The notes: a model not told the origin generated them from the letters alone. A stretch of DNA of 47,924 bases from Lachnospiraceae bacterium (GCA_023664705.1 JAMPFE010000011.1:1-47924); one strand, 5' to 3'. Counted from the first letter of the stretch, positions 39,771 to 47,714 are shown. Program-made: numbers and translations.

Positions 39771-41093
39771 TTACGTCCCCGCGTCCTCTTTCATACCGCT
39801 GAGCAGAGCCTCGATGTCGGCTTGCGACATCTTGCCGCCCGACGTTTCGGCGGGCTTCTCCTCGACGGGAGCGGGCTCGGGCTCTGCAGCGGGCTCGGGA
39901 GCTGCCGCAGCAGCGAGCATTGCCTCGATGTCCTCCTGGCTCATTTTGCCGCCGCTTGTGGGCTTTTCCTCGGCGGGAGCGGGCTCGGGTTCGGGCTCGG
40001 CAACGGGCTCGGGAGCTGCTGCCGCCGCGAGCATTGCTTCAATGTCCTCTTGGCTCATTTTGCCGCCGCTTGCGGGCTTCTCCTCAACGGGCTCGGGTTC
40101 GGGCTCTGCAACGGGCTCGGGAGCTGCCGCCGCCGCGAGCATTGCCTCGATGTCCTCTTGGCTCATTTTGCCGCCGCTTGCGGGCTTCTCCTCGACGGGA
40201 GCGGGCTCGGCAGCTGGCTCGGGAGTTGCCGCCGCGAGCATTGCCTCGATGTCCTCCTGGCTCATTTTGCCGCCGCTTGCGGGCTTTTCCTCGACGGGAG
40301 CGGGCGTAGGCTCGGGCTCGGCAGCGGGCTCGGGGGCTGCCGTTGCAGCAAGCATTGCCTCAATGGCTTCTTGGCTCATCATGCCGCCCGAGGATGCTTC
40401 CTCCTTGGGCTCGGGCTCGGGTGCGGCGGGCTCTTCGTCCGCAATGTCCGTGAGCCCCGATTTGAGCAGCAGAGCTTCTATCTCGTCGGCGGACATGGTG
40501 TTGTTGGAGACGGGCTCGGGCTCGGAAAGAGCCGCCTTTGCGGTATTCGCCTCCTCGGCGAACTTCGCCGCCACGTCGACTTTATGCTGATGAAGTATCT
40601 CCTTTACGTTCGCGTCGGACGCGGCGCTTTGGGGCGCGGGAGCGGCGCTTTGCGCGGCGGCGCCGCCGACCTGCGACATAAGACTGTTCCAAGCGTTTTT
40701 CGCCGTTTCGTAGTTGCAGTTGTCGCCGTCGAAGCGCAGCCAGTATGTATCAAAGGGCGTAACGCCCCTTGTTTTTCTGATGATGTCGTAGACGTTGTAT
40801 TTCTCCAGACCGAGCAGGGAAAGCTCCGCCATAGTGAACGGGGTTTTGTCCTGAAAAACGCGGCAGGAAAAGAAATAATAAATATCGGAAATATCGAGCG
40901 GACGGTTTATGGGCGTTATCATCTCTTCCTTATACTTGGTGATGATGCGGCAGGAGACCTTGCAGTCGTCCGAAATTTCGTATTCCGCAACGGTGCTGTC
41001 CTCTTTGAGCAATTCGTATTTTACGGGCAGCGGCAGCTCGAACGAGCGGTTGTCCACCATCCTGTATCTGTTGCCTTTAAGAACATTTCCCAT
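39771..41093 (-). CDS. Scaffold-like protein with seven FliM-like MSQxDIEAML motifs
   Basis: 440 residues from ATG 41093 (AAGGAG 10 bp upstream). The N-terminal 140 residues form a globular domain (FELPLPVKYELLKED, DISDIYYFFSCRVFQDKTPF, PFDTYWLRFDGDN) that I cannot name. After a helical linker come seven copies of a short motif: one SADEIEALL, one MSQEAIEAML, four MSQEDIEAML and a final MSQADIEALL. They are joined by Pro/Glu/Ala spacers of about 20-25 residues ending in EEKPASGGK. The motif looks like the N-terminal peptide of FliM (LSQxEIDALL), which binds phosphorylated CheY and is related to FliN/CheC-side docking. The protein may collect CheY-like regulators. Own promoter; neighbours are a GGDEF sensor and an alarmone synthetase. 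Confidence 0.75.
   Translation of the reverse strand: MGNVLKGNRYRMVDNRSFELPLPVKYELLKEDSTVAEYEISDDCKVSCRIITKYKEEMITPINRPLDISDIYYFFSCRVFQDKTPFTMAELSLLGLEKYNVYDIIRKTRGVTPFDTYWLRFDGDNCNYETAKNAWNSLMSQVGGAAAQSAAPAPQSAASDANVKEILHQHKVDVAAKFAEEANTAKAALSEPEPVSNNTMSADEIEALLLKSGLTDIADEEPAAPEPEPKEEASSGGMMSQEAIEAMLAATAAPEPAAEPEPTPAPVEEKPASGGKMSQEDIEAMLAAATPEPAAEPAPVEEKPASGGKMSQEDIEAMLAAAAAPEPVAEPEPEPVEEKPASGGKMSQEDIEAMLAAAAAPEPVAEPEPEPAPAEEKPTSGGKMSQEDIEAMLAAAAAPEPAAEPEPAPVEEKPAETSGGKMSQADIEALLSGMKEDAGT
39810..40400. repeat. Coding tandem repeats of about 100 bp
   Basis: Six closely similar units on the minus strand encode the MSQ-IEAML motif plus Pro/Glu spacer; near-identical blocks recur around 39940, 40060, 40165 and 40265. 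Copy number may vary by recombination. Confidence 0.85.
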
Positions 41094-41141
41094 AAAATTC
41101 CAACTCCTTCTTGAAGAAATGCGCGGTTGATCGCTAGAAAC

Positions 41142-41170
41142 ATTATAGCATAAATTTATTTTTTTATCAA
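41142..41170 (-). promoter_or_regulatory. Promoter of the FliM-motif protein
   Basis: Minus strand TTGATA (41170-41165), 17-bp spacer, TATAAT (41147-41142). Confidence 0.75.
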
Positions 41171-41294
41171 TAGCAAAAATCCAAGTATTTATATATTTTT
41201 TGATTAGTTAAGTTAACTTTGACAAAATGAAAATTATCATTTTGTTGAAAATTCATAAAAATTCAAAAAAATGTTAAGAACGTTGGTTTAAGTG

Positions 41295-41323
41295 TTTACA
41301 GATTTGTTTTTTTGTGATATAAT
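41295..41323 (+). promoter_or_regulatory. Promoter of the GGDEF gene
   Basis: TTTACA (41295-41300), 17-bp spacer, TATAAT (41318-41323); divergent from the previous promoter. Confidence 0.75.
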
Positions 41324-41371
41324 GAATTTATAGCTACTTTTATAATTTTAAGCGGAAATGGGGAGAACACA

Positions 41372-43279
41372 ATGAAGGTCAAAACGATGATAATGATCGC
41401 GGCTATCTGCTTCGCGGTCATTCCTATGATAATCTACGCGGTTCTTGCGAACGTCCTCGTGAGACAGGACGGCGACGCGCAGTTCCGCAGCGAGCTGAGG
41501 AGCATGGCGCAAAATCAGTCCGCTACGCTCCAGACGCTGATCGATACGGCTAAGTCCGACATCGATACGCTTGCGGCTTTTCCCGATACGAAGAGCGCCG
41601 CCGAGCAGGCTAAGCCCGTGAACGGGGCGGCGGATTTCATCATGAGGTTCGTCGACGACAATCCGTCCGTGGGCGATGTGAGCATCGTCGACGAGAGCGG
41701 AAATATCATTCACGGAAAGAACGCGGGCAAGGCGCTGGATAACTTCGAGGGCTATTCCTCGCACAAGGACGACGTTCTGTATTTTGACGACGTTTCGAGC
41801 ACGAGCGGCACGAGCGCGGCTATGTTCATCAAAAGGAAGGTCGGAAAGGGGACTATCTTGATTTCCTACGACATTTCCGTTATAGCGAGATTTGCGAACA
41901 ACGTAAGCTTCTACAATCAGGGCAGGATAGGCGTTGTCGACCCGAACATGAACTGGTCCTCGGGCACGAACGTAAACAACAACCTCGGCACTCAGTATAC
42001 GAACGCGGTCGTTGACAGAATCGCGACGCTTACGGACGGCACGCCCTCGGAGGTCATTGAATTCACCAACAACAGCGGCAGCAATCTCGGCGTGCTGATA
42101 AACGTCGGCGGCGCGGACGGTCTTACCGCTATCGTGAGCTGCCCGTCAAACAGAAACGGCACGTTTTCAAACGGCTCGCTTTCGCCGATAATCGCCGTCG
42201 CGGCGCTGCTTTCGGTCGTATGCGTCGTTGTCGTTATCTTTGTCGCGAAGGCTGTTACGGCTCCCCTTAAGAGAATCGAGGAGACGCTGGAGAAGATACG
42301 CCGCGGCGACCACGAGGCGCGTATCGGCACGGTAAGCACCAACGAGTACGGGCAGATGTCCCGCGCGTTCAACAACCTCGTCGACGAGATAGTTGTCAGC
42401 GAGGACAGATACAGAACCATTTCCGACATGTCGGACAACATCATCTTCGAGTGGAACTTCAAGACCAACGAAGTCATCTTCTCCAACAACTTCAACAAGA
42501 AGTTCAGCTACCGCGCTCCGTCGGATCACTTCGGCGACAGCTTCCTGCTTAAGGCAAAGGTTCACCCCGAGGACGCGGACAGATACAGAGCAGACCTTGA
42601 CGCTCTCGAAAAGGGCAAGAATTTCGAGCGCAACGAGTATCGTATCAAGAACATTTACGGCGACTTCATCTGGGTGCTTATGAGAACGGCTACCCTTAAG
42701 GATAAGGACGGCAAGCCGCTTAAGGTCGTGGGCGTTATGGTCGACATCGACCGCGCGAAGAAGTCCGAGCAGCAGCTCACCGAGCGCGCGAGCTACGACG
42801 CTCTCACCGAGCTGTACAACCGCGAGACTATCGAGTCGCAGATCGACAACGAAATTTCGCTGTCCGAGATGCGCAAGTCCGAAATGGCGGTTCTGTTTAT
42901 CGACGTTGACGACTTCAAGCACTACAACGACAACTACAGCCACGCGACGGGCGACCAGGTGCTCAAGTTCGTTGCCAAGACCCTCAGAGAGGCGACCGAC
43001 GGCATCGGCTTTGCGGGAAGATACGGCGGCGACGAGTTTATCGTTATGCTGCGGAACGCCGAGACCAACAGCCCCGCGCAGGTCGCGCAGAAGATCATCG
43101 ACACGCTCGACGCGGGCTTTGACGCGGACGTCGGCGAGAGACTGGGCGTAAGCGTTTCTATCGGTATCGCCGTTATCAAGGACGACTACAACACGCGCGT
43201 TGAGTACCTCATCGGTAAGGCGGACGACGCGATGTACTCCGTTAAGAAGAGCGGCAAGTCCAACTACGCGTTTATTTAA
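41372..43279 (+). CDS. Membrane sensor diguanylate cyclase (Cache-like, HAMP, PAS, GGDEF)
   Basis: 635 residues. TM1 at about 5-27, an extracellular Cache-like sensor (30-265), TM2 at about 268-292, HAMP to 345, a PAS domain (about 350-465; YRTISDMSDNIIFEWNFKTNEVIFS, then a PAC end), then the GGDEF domain: SYDALTELYNRETIESQI, FIDVDDFKHYNDNYSHATGD (metal Asp) and RYGGDEFIVML (intact active site). No RxxD inhibitory site stands five residues before GGDEF. It would make cyclic di-GMP from two GTP in response to an external signal. GGGGAGA precedes ATG 41372. Single-gene unit with terminator at 43299. Confidence 0.95.
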   Translation: MKVKTMIMIAAICFAVIPMIIYAVLANVLVRQDGDAQFRSELRSMAQNQSATLQTLIDTAKSDIDTLAAFPDTKSAAEQAKPVNGAADFIMRFVDDNPSVGDVSIVDESGNIIHGKNAGKALDNFEGYSSHKDDVLYFDDVSSTSGTSAAMFIKRKVGKGTILISYDISVIARFANNVSFYNQGRIGVVDPNMNWSSGTNVNNNLGTQYTNAVVDRIATLTDGTPSEVIEFTNNSGSNLGVLINVGGADGLTAIVSCPSNRNGTFSNGSLSPIIAVAALLSVVCVVVVIFVAKAVTAPLKRIEETLEKIRRGDHEARIGTVSTNEYGQMSRAFNNLVDEIVVSEDRYRTISDMSDNIIFEWNFKTNEVIFSNNFNKKFSYRAPSDHFGDSFLLKAKVHPEDADRYRADLDALEKGKNFERNEYRIKNIYGDFIWVLMRTATLKDKDGKPLKVVGVMVDIDRAKKSEQQLTERASYDALTELYNRETIESQIDNEISLSEMRKSEMAVLFIDVDDFKHYNDNYSHATGDQVLKFVAKTLREATDGIGFAGRYGGDEFIVMLRNAETNSPAQVAQKIIDTLDAGFDADVGERLGVSVSIGIAVIKDDYNTRVEYLIGKADDAMYSVKKSGKSNYAFI

Positions 43280-43298
43280 GGCTTATTATGATATTCGG

Positions 43299-43326
43299 GC
43301 GGTGCTGTTTCGGCAGCACCGCTTTT
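43299..43326 (+). terminator. Terminator after the GGDEF gene
   Basis: GCGGTGCTG, loop TTTCGG, CAGCACCGC, then TTTT. Confidence 0.9.
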
Positions 43327-43351
43327 CGTTTAAAAAAATTGTCAAAAGCCC

Positions 43352-43380
43352 TTGACATTTTGCGAGAATTGTGATATAAT
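43352..43380 (+). promoter_or_regulatory. Consensus promoter of the tRNA cluster
   Basis: TTGACA (43352-43357), 17-bp spacer, TATAAT (43375-43380), 16 bp before the first tRNA. Confidence 0.88.
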
Positions 43381-43396
43381 AATAAAGCACTAATTT

Positions 43397-43470
43397 GCGG
43401 GTGTAGTTCAATGGTAGAATCCCAGCCTTCCAAGCTGGTCGCGTGGGTTCGATTCCCATCACCCGCTCCA
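43397..43470 (+). tRNA. tRNA-Gly (anticodon TCC), CCA encoded
   Basis: Acceptor GCGGGTG/CACCCGC, anticodon loop CTTCCAA, T arm GTGGG-TTCGATT-CCCAT, CCA at the end. Short D loop as usual for Gly. Confidence 0.96.
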
Positions 43471-43531
43471 GCCCGCGCGGCGGGCAGCGATAATGTTTCC
43501 GCTCGTCTCGGCGGTTTTTATTTGTTCATCT

Positions 43532-43608
43532 GCGCCATTAGCTCAGCCGGATAGAGCAACCGCCTTCTAAGCGGTAGGTCGAAGGTTCGAATCCCTCATG
43601 GCGTGCCA
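43532..43608 (+). tRNA. tRNA-Arg (anticodon TCT), CCA encoded
   Basis: Acceptor GCGCCAT/ATGGCGT (first pair G-T), anticodon loop CTTCTAA, CCA present. The T stem GAAGG/CCCTC contains one A-C mismatch, unusual for a working tRNA. Confidence 0.92.
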
Positions 43609-43610
43609 GT

Positions 43611-43705
43611 GTTGAAAACGCTTCGCGTTTTCAACCTTGCGATTTTTGCTAAAATTGCCCTAAAGGCAATTTTGTTTCGCGCTATGCGCGAAACACGCAA
43701 AAATC
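43611..43705. repeat. Multi-hairpin element in the tRNA-Arg/tRNA-His spacer
   Basis: GTTGAAAACGC-TTC-GCGTTTTCAAC (43611-43635). Then an outer stem GATTTTTGC / GCAAAAATC (43641-43649, 43697-43705) enclosing AAAATTGCC/GGCAATTTT (43651-43673) and GTTTCGCGC-TAT-GCGCGAAAC (43674-43694), a cloverleaf-like fold without tRNA features. Confidence 0.8.
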
Positions 43706-43755
43706 ACCGTATATATCTTCTCGGTAAAGTACCCGAAGTTATCATGCGTTTTTAC

Positions 43756-43833
43756 GGTGGGTATAGCCCAGTCGGTTAAGGCGTCAGATTGTGGTCCTGA
43801 AGATCGTGGGTTCGATTCCCACTACCCACCCCA
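43756..43833 (+). tRNA. tRNA-His (anticodon GTG), CCA encoded
   Basis: The extra 5' G (-1, 43756) opposite C73, typical of tRNA-His, is encoded. Acceptor GTGGGTA/TACCCAC, anticodon loop TTGTGGT, T arm GTGGG-TTCGATT-CCCAC. Confidence 0.96.
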
Positions 43834-43878
43834 TACCACCTTTAAGGGCATAGGCGCTTTGCTTGTGCCCTCATGCTT

Positions 43879-43954
43879 TGGGATATAGCCAAGCGGTAAG
43901 GCAAGGGACTTTGACTCCCTCATCTCGCTGGTTCGAATCCAGCTATCCCAACCA
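43879..43954 (+). tRNA. tRNA-Gln (anticodon TTG), CCA encoded; probable integration site
   Basis: Acceptor TGGGATA/TATCCCA, anticodon TTG, CCA present. A tyrosine recombinase gene ends 76 bp downstream, so its 3' half is the likely attachment site. Confidence 0.96.
43905..43954. other. Probable attL within the 3' half of tRNA-Gln
   Basis: Integrases of this type usually recombine at the anticodon or T-arm part of a tRNA gene and restore it. The matching attR is not in the window, so this is inferred only from position. Confidence 0.5.
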
Positions 43955-44030
43955 AATAGCGAGAAAACCGCATTGCTATGCGGTTTCTTTCTTTTTATCC
44001 CTAGAAAATCCCTATATTTTTCGCAAAATC

Positions 44031-45176
44031 TCATTTTGGAACTATCAGATTGAGTACATTCACAGCCCTTTGAGATTCCTGCGGATAGAGGTGGCTGTAC
44101 ACGTTCCAAGTCATCTGGACGTCGGCGTGACCGAGCCGCCGTGCAACCTCTTGAATGTTTATGGAATTGTTCGCCAACACAGATGCGTGTGAATGCCGAT
44201 AGTCGTGTATCCGTATATGCGGCAAATTAGCTTCGCTTGCATATTTCTTATTGCGGTTTTCTACGGAACTATCTCGTAATGGTATTTCTCCGCCGCAAAT
44301 CCGATAATCTTCCGAAAAATGTTCTCCTGCCGCTGCTTTCTGCCGTTCTTTGTGGGCGTTGAGTATTTCTATCAATGGAATAGGCATTTGCAGATCGCGT
44401 ATACTGCTCTTGTTTTTGGGCAGTGTTTCCAAATCTCCGCCGCCCAGCTTTTGAGAAATGCTTCGCCTTATGTGAACAGTATCTCCCTCAATATCACTCC
44501 ATTTAAGTGCCGTTGCTTCGCCTTTTCTTAACCCTAAGTAAAACAAAATGCTGAAATAGACATAATAATCCCAGTCCTTTACGGTGTTGCAATGACTTTT
44601 GGCAGCTTCTATAAATTTAAGAAATTGCTCCGGAGTGTAATAATTCAATTTTTTGCTTGGCTCTTCGATGACATTTGAATCCTTGAACGTTCCCAAAGCG
44701 GATAGGGGATTTTTGACAAGATACCCCATCTTAACGGCGTAATTCAAGAGAGCCGAAAAAGCGGTATATCCGTTCTTTTTGGTGGTCAACGACAGATTTT
44801 GCTTGCTGATCTCGATTTTCCAATTCGCCAATCTTTGTTGTGTGAGTTTGTCAAGTCTGCACTCGCCTAAGTACGGCAATACTCTCTTTTGCAGCTTTGC
44901 GGCGGTACTGACGTGGGATGTCTTTCGTGTCTCCGTCTCGTGATAAGCCATATACTCATCATATAACTCACGGACGGTCATTTTAGACTTAATAAGACCT
45001 TCTTTTGTTTCCCTGTAATCGATCAGCAGTTGCTTCTCCATCATCTGGGATTCGGCTAGTCCGTAACAAGTCCGCTCTACTTGCTTTGTCTTTCCATTAT
45101 TGTCCTGATAAGCAACACGGACTCTGTATTTTTGCAAACCGTTCTTCTTCTCGCCGTCGATCTTGTATATTGGCAT
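44031..45176 (-). CDS. Tyrosine recombinase / integrase of an integrative element
   Basis: 381 residues; AAAGGATG precedes ATG 45176. An N-terminal arm-binding part (YRVRVAYQDNNGKTKQVERT), a SAM-like core-binding domain (about 65-170; MTVRELYDEYMAYHETETRK) and a catalytic domain: GLRKGEATALKW (first Arg), HDYRHSHASVL (HxxR), RRLGHADVQMTWNVYSHLYP (His and nucleophile Tyr). All five catalytic residues are visible. Typical of Tn916/ICE or phage integrases of Firmicutes. AT-richer than the chromosome to its left. Its 3' end points at tRNA-Gln. Confidence 0.95.
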   Translation of the reverse strand: MPIYKIDGEKKNGLQKYRVRVAYQDNNGKTKQVERTCYGLAESQMMEKQLLIDYRETKEGLIKSKMTVRELYDEYMAYHETETRKTSHVSTAAKLQKRVLPYLGECRLDKLTQQRLANWKIEISKQNLSLTTKKNGYTAFSALLNYAVKMGYLVKNPLSALGTFKDSNVIEEPSKKLNYYTPEQFLKFIEAAKSHCNTVKDWDYYVYFSILFYLGLRKGEATALKWSDIEGDTVHIRRSISQKLGGGDLETLPKNKSSIRDLQMPIPLIEILNAHKERQKAAAGEHFSEDYRICGGEIPLRDSSVENRNKKYASEANLPHIRIHDYRHSHASVLANNSINIQEVARRLGHADVQMTWNVYSHLYPQESQRAVNVLNLIVPK

Positions 45177-45202
45177 AGTACCACATCCTTTCGTTGAGTC
45201 TT

Positions 45203-45231
45203 ATTATACCACATTCATTGGCGAAAATCAA
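45203..45231 (-). promoter_or_regulatory. Integrase promoter
   Basis: Minus strand TTGATT (45231-45226), 17-bp spacer, TATAAT (45208-45203); the GAATGTGGTATAATAA core is shared with the promoter at 45346. Confidence 0.78.
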
Positions 45232-45345
45232 GTGAAATTTCACAAGATCGGACAAATCAGCTCGACCAATAACAAAAAAGCAGGGTGGGATATTCCTTTG
45301 TCAGTACAGTACAAATTTTTCTGGTAAGTTTTTGATAAAAACATC

Positions 45346-45374
45346 TTGAAAATGCCACTTGAATGTGGTATAAT
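45346..45374 (+). promoter_or_regulatory. Promoter of the orphan cargo gene
   Basis: TTGAAA (45346-45351), 17-bp spacer, TATAAT (45369-45374); same GAATGTGGTATAATAA core as the integrase promoter. The 45232-45345 stretch holds nothing else recognisable. Confidence 0.8.
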
Positions 45375-45408
45375 AAAAAATAAAGCAATTACATTAGGAG
45401 GTATTTGT

Positions 45409-47040
45409 ATGTCAAACGTATCAGTTTGTTTCTTGGGGGAAGAGTTTATTATTCCATCAGAGCTTAAAGATTATATTGAATATATGTCTTATTCTGTTAA
45501 AATTCGAGATGAGGTAATGCCTTTATTGCTTAATCAAATGAAATCTAACACGTATTCCGGTCACGGCGAGAAAGATTTTATTTATTTTAAAAAACCACTT
45601 ACCCAAATTGGCAAAAAGATTATAGCTAAATTGGCAAAGGACAACATATTTGATGTTACCTTAAACGATGTCGTGTATAACAACAGCGGTTATAAAAAGT
45701 TGTATAAAGTGTGCGAAGAAACAATGGCTGGACTGGCTAATATACTCGTTAAGGCTATTAACGATTTTGAAACCGGATATGTCAACGCGTATAATACCGC
45801 AACATCTTCTATTACCGGTTCGGGAATGTCTGTGTGGACAAACGACCCTATTGATGCCGCTATTTTTTCCGTGATGGAATATAACACAGTGAAGGGGCAA
45901 GTTAATAAAGCCGAGCAACAATACAAAGCTAGCTTAGACGCGCTTGAGCGTAAAACACAAAATGAACAAGACAGAGAAACACAAAAACTTCTTACAAACA
46001 GTTACTATCCGAGGGTAAAGGCGGCGTTGGAATCTTTTTCCAATGAGATAGTGGCATTTTATATTGCCAAACTTGAACAGTATAATTTGTTTGATTCATC
46101 ACTTGTTTCGTGTTATGATATGAAACGTTCAGACGAGTTATTGGGAAATTTAAAAGTAGTACAGGATAAAATTTCCCTTCTTAAAAAAGCATTTGAATAT
46201 TGTCCATATAACTCTGCGATTTATTTGGCTGTGTTAAAATATGGTCTTGCTGATGTGCCAACATTTGAAACAGCGAAATATCTCAAACAAGATCATATTG
46301 TAATTCCAGCCGTTGAGAAAACCATTAAAAACAAGCTTAAATACGGAGACGATATAGAAAATTATGTAATGATTTTATCAGCTCTTAAAGATAAACCCGC
46401 CGAATCGATTTGGAAATCTATATATTCTCATGATTTTGATAAATTTCACGGTCACTATTACCGACTACAAGAAATTGTTGATAACCAAGACGCGCTAGCT
46501 CAATGGGTAAACGACAATATAGAATCCGATGCGGTTAAATTTTGCGATATGAGCGAGGACGATTTAACTTCAAAGATTTCTGCTATTTTAACACCGCAAA
46601 TCATCACCGAAAGGCAATTTCAACAATTCCAAAAATTAGATATGATTGATTATGAGCCTTTAATTGTTAAGCAATATTCTTCACTAGAAGAAGTTAATCT
46701 CAAATACATAGAAAAAATTGTTGCCGCTTGCAAATACCTTTCAACAGAACAACAAAAAATTATAGACCGTAACAGTCCGGCAGTTGAAAAAGCACTAGAG
46801 CGTTATGAGAACGCTAAAAACGCATACAGCATTCAAATGCAGCTTTTTCAAGATAATTTAAAATCGTTAGAGCAAGAAAAATCTAAATTAGGCATATTTG
46901 CATTTTCCAAAAAGAAGGCAATCAACCAAGAAATACTCAAATGTGAATCCGAAATGGCTCTGTTTGAAGAAAACGATAATACCCAAATGTTAAAGAAAGA
47001 ATACAGGGCATTATACAAAAAAATGCACTCGTTTTTTTGA
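45409..47040 (+). CDS. AT-rich orphan cargo protein, helical/coiled-coil, unknown function
   Basis: 543 residues from ATG 45409 (AGGAGG 8 bp upstream; a longer in-frame start at 45346 overlaps the promoter). No signal peptide; cytosolic. Residues 40-180 contain a short amphipathic and Gly/Ser/Thr-rich part (YNTATSSITGSGMSVW) that might touch membranes. From 185 on it is mainly charged helices, with an element KAFEYCPYNSAIYLAVLKYG that reads like a TPR/HEAT-type helix pair, and a C-terminal coiled coil (about 470-540) ending KKMHSFF. Codon use is much more AT-rich than the chromosome, which points to transfer. As sole cargo beside the integrase it is a candidate defence or fitness gene, but no catalytic motif supports that. 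Confidence 0.8.
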   Translation: MSNVSVCFLGEEFIIPSELKDYIEYMSYSVKIRDEVMPLLLNQMKSNTYSGHGEKDFIYFKKPLTQIGKKIIAKLAKDNIFDVTLNDVVYNNSGYKKLYKVCEETMAGLANILVKAINDFETGYVNAYNTATSSITGSGMSVWTNDPIDAAIFSVMEYNTVKGQVNKAEQQYKASLDALERKTQNEQDRETQKLLTNSYYPRVKAALESFSNEIVAFYIAKLEQYNLFDSSLVSCYDMKRSDELLGNLKVVQDKISLLKKAFEYCPYNSAIYLAVLKYGLADVPTFETAKYLKQDHIVIPAVEKTIKNKLKYGDDIENYVMILSALKDKPAESIWKSIYSHDFDKFHGHYYRLQEIVDNQDALAQWVNDNIESDAVKFCDMSEDDLTSKISAILTPQIITERQFQQFQKLDMIDYEPLIVKQYSSLEEVNLKYIEKIVAACKYLSTEQQKIIDRNSPAVEKALERYENAKNAYSIQMQLFQDNLKSLEQEKSKLGIFAFSKKKAINQEILKCESEMALFEENDNTQMLKKEYRALYKKMHSFF

Positions 47041-47071
47041 TATACAATCATCTGCCTTTTCTAAAACCAGT

Positions 47072-47108
47072 AAAAAGAGGTGCTCATCATTTGGTGACAC
47101 CTCTTTTT
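47072..47108 (+). terminator. Terminator after the orphan cargo gene
   Basis: Stem AAAAAGAGGTG / CACCTCTTTTT with a 15-nt loop. Confidence 0.88.
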
Positions 47109-47482
47109 ACATTATATTGATTTCGGTAGAGCAAATTCGTTCGACTTACAGAAAATATGAACTGTTAGCCCTGCCGAACATCCAAAATTTGCCAAAATGT
47201 AAACCTACCCCCGCCCACTATCGCCGACAACACCGCCGCCGAACACTCCGACGGCTCGACCCTCAAACAAGGTGTACACCGTTCAGCCGCTCGACCTCTT
47301 GTAACTATTCCGGTATCGTCAAGAGCCGAATAACCCGCTCACAAATCAACGAGAACGCCGTTAAATTGCTCTATATTCAACGATAACACGATAGACAAGT
47401 AACTACACTATCAACAGCAAACACGCGCTTAAAATAGCGTTTACGCGCTGATTTAGGCGTGTGATTTTGTCAAGACATATTC
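47109..47482. other. 374-bp stretch without a supported gene
   Basis: A patch at 47205-47345 is more GC-rich and codon-like than its flanks (Arg/Pro/Thr-rich in several frames), but no frame has a ribosome site and a plausible start. It may be a decayed fragment. Confidence 0.5.
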
Positions 47483-47566
47483 ACACATTATATGTGTACA
47501 AATTACACAAACAAAACACACAAACTTTGTGTATATCATCTATTGACATTCACACGAATTAGGTGT
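47483..47566 (+). promoter_or_regulatory. Three evenly spaced ACAC-N7-GTGT operators
   Basis: Exact 15-bp sites at 47483-47497, 47518-47532 and 47552-47566; centre distances 35 and 34 bp. The third lies between the -35 and -10 boxes of the promoter at 47543. This suggests tight repression by a dimeric regulator encoded elsewhere on the element. Confidence 0.75.
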
Positions 47567-47571
47567 ATAAT
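47543..47571 (+). promoter_or_regulatory. Consensus promoter of the small hydrophobic peptide
   Basis: TTGACA (47543-47548), 17-bp spacer containing an operator, TATAAT (47566-47571). Confidence 0.88.
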
Positions 47572-47576
47572 AATAA

Positions 47577-47610
47577 CTGTAAGGGATAGCAAAACAAAAT
47601 CCCCTTACAG
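47577..47610 (+). other. 5' hairpin of the small-peptide mRNA
   Basis: Perfect 9-bp stem CTGTAAGGG / CCCTTACAG starting at the expected transcript 5' end and finishing one base before the GAAGGAG ribosome site. On the opposite strand it is followed by TTATTATTATA and could weakly terminate the antisense RNA. Confidence 0.7.
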
Positions 47611-47627
47611 GAAGGAGATTTTGAAAA

Positions 47628-47714
47628 ATGGTTGTTGCTCTTATAACGCTTGTTTTTGGTGTATGCTTCACGGCTAACCTTTACGGCGTAATCAACAGCA
47701 ACAAACGCGACTAA
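47628..47714 (+). CDS. 28-residue single-TM peptide, candidate type I toxin
   Basis: ATG 47628 with a strong GAAGGAG 10 bp upstream; stop TAA at 47712. The peptide is MVVALITLVFGVCFTANL (membrane segment) followed by a polar, charged tail ending NSNKRD, the layout of type I toxins such as TxpA/BsrG/Fst. It has its own consensus promoter, a structured 5' leader and a converging promoter 70-100 bp downstream (47785-47813, minus strand) that would make an RNA antisense to it. A small phage- or element-encoded regulatory peptide is the alternative. Confidence 0.65.
   Translation: MVVALITLVFGVCFTANLYGVINSNKRD

Noticed and set aside
39814..41114. Plus-strand Ser/Gly/Leu-rich frames over the FliM-motif gene
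   Set aside because: Shadow of the tandem coding repeats on the minus strand.
47117..47386. 89-codon plus-strand frame downstream of the orphan cargo gene
   Set aside because: TTG-type start without ribosome site, mixed composition; more likely a decayed fragment or noise.
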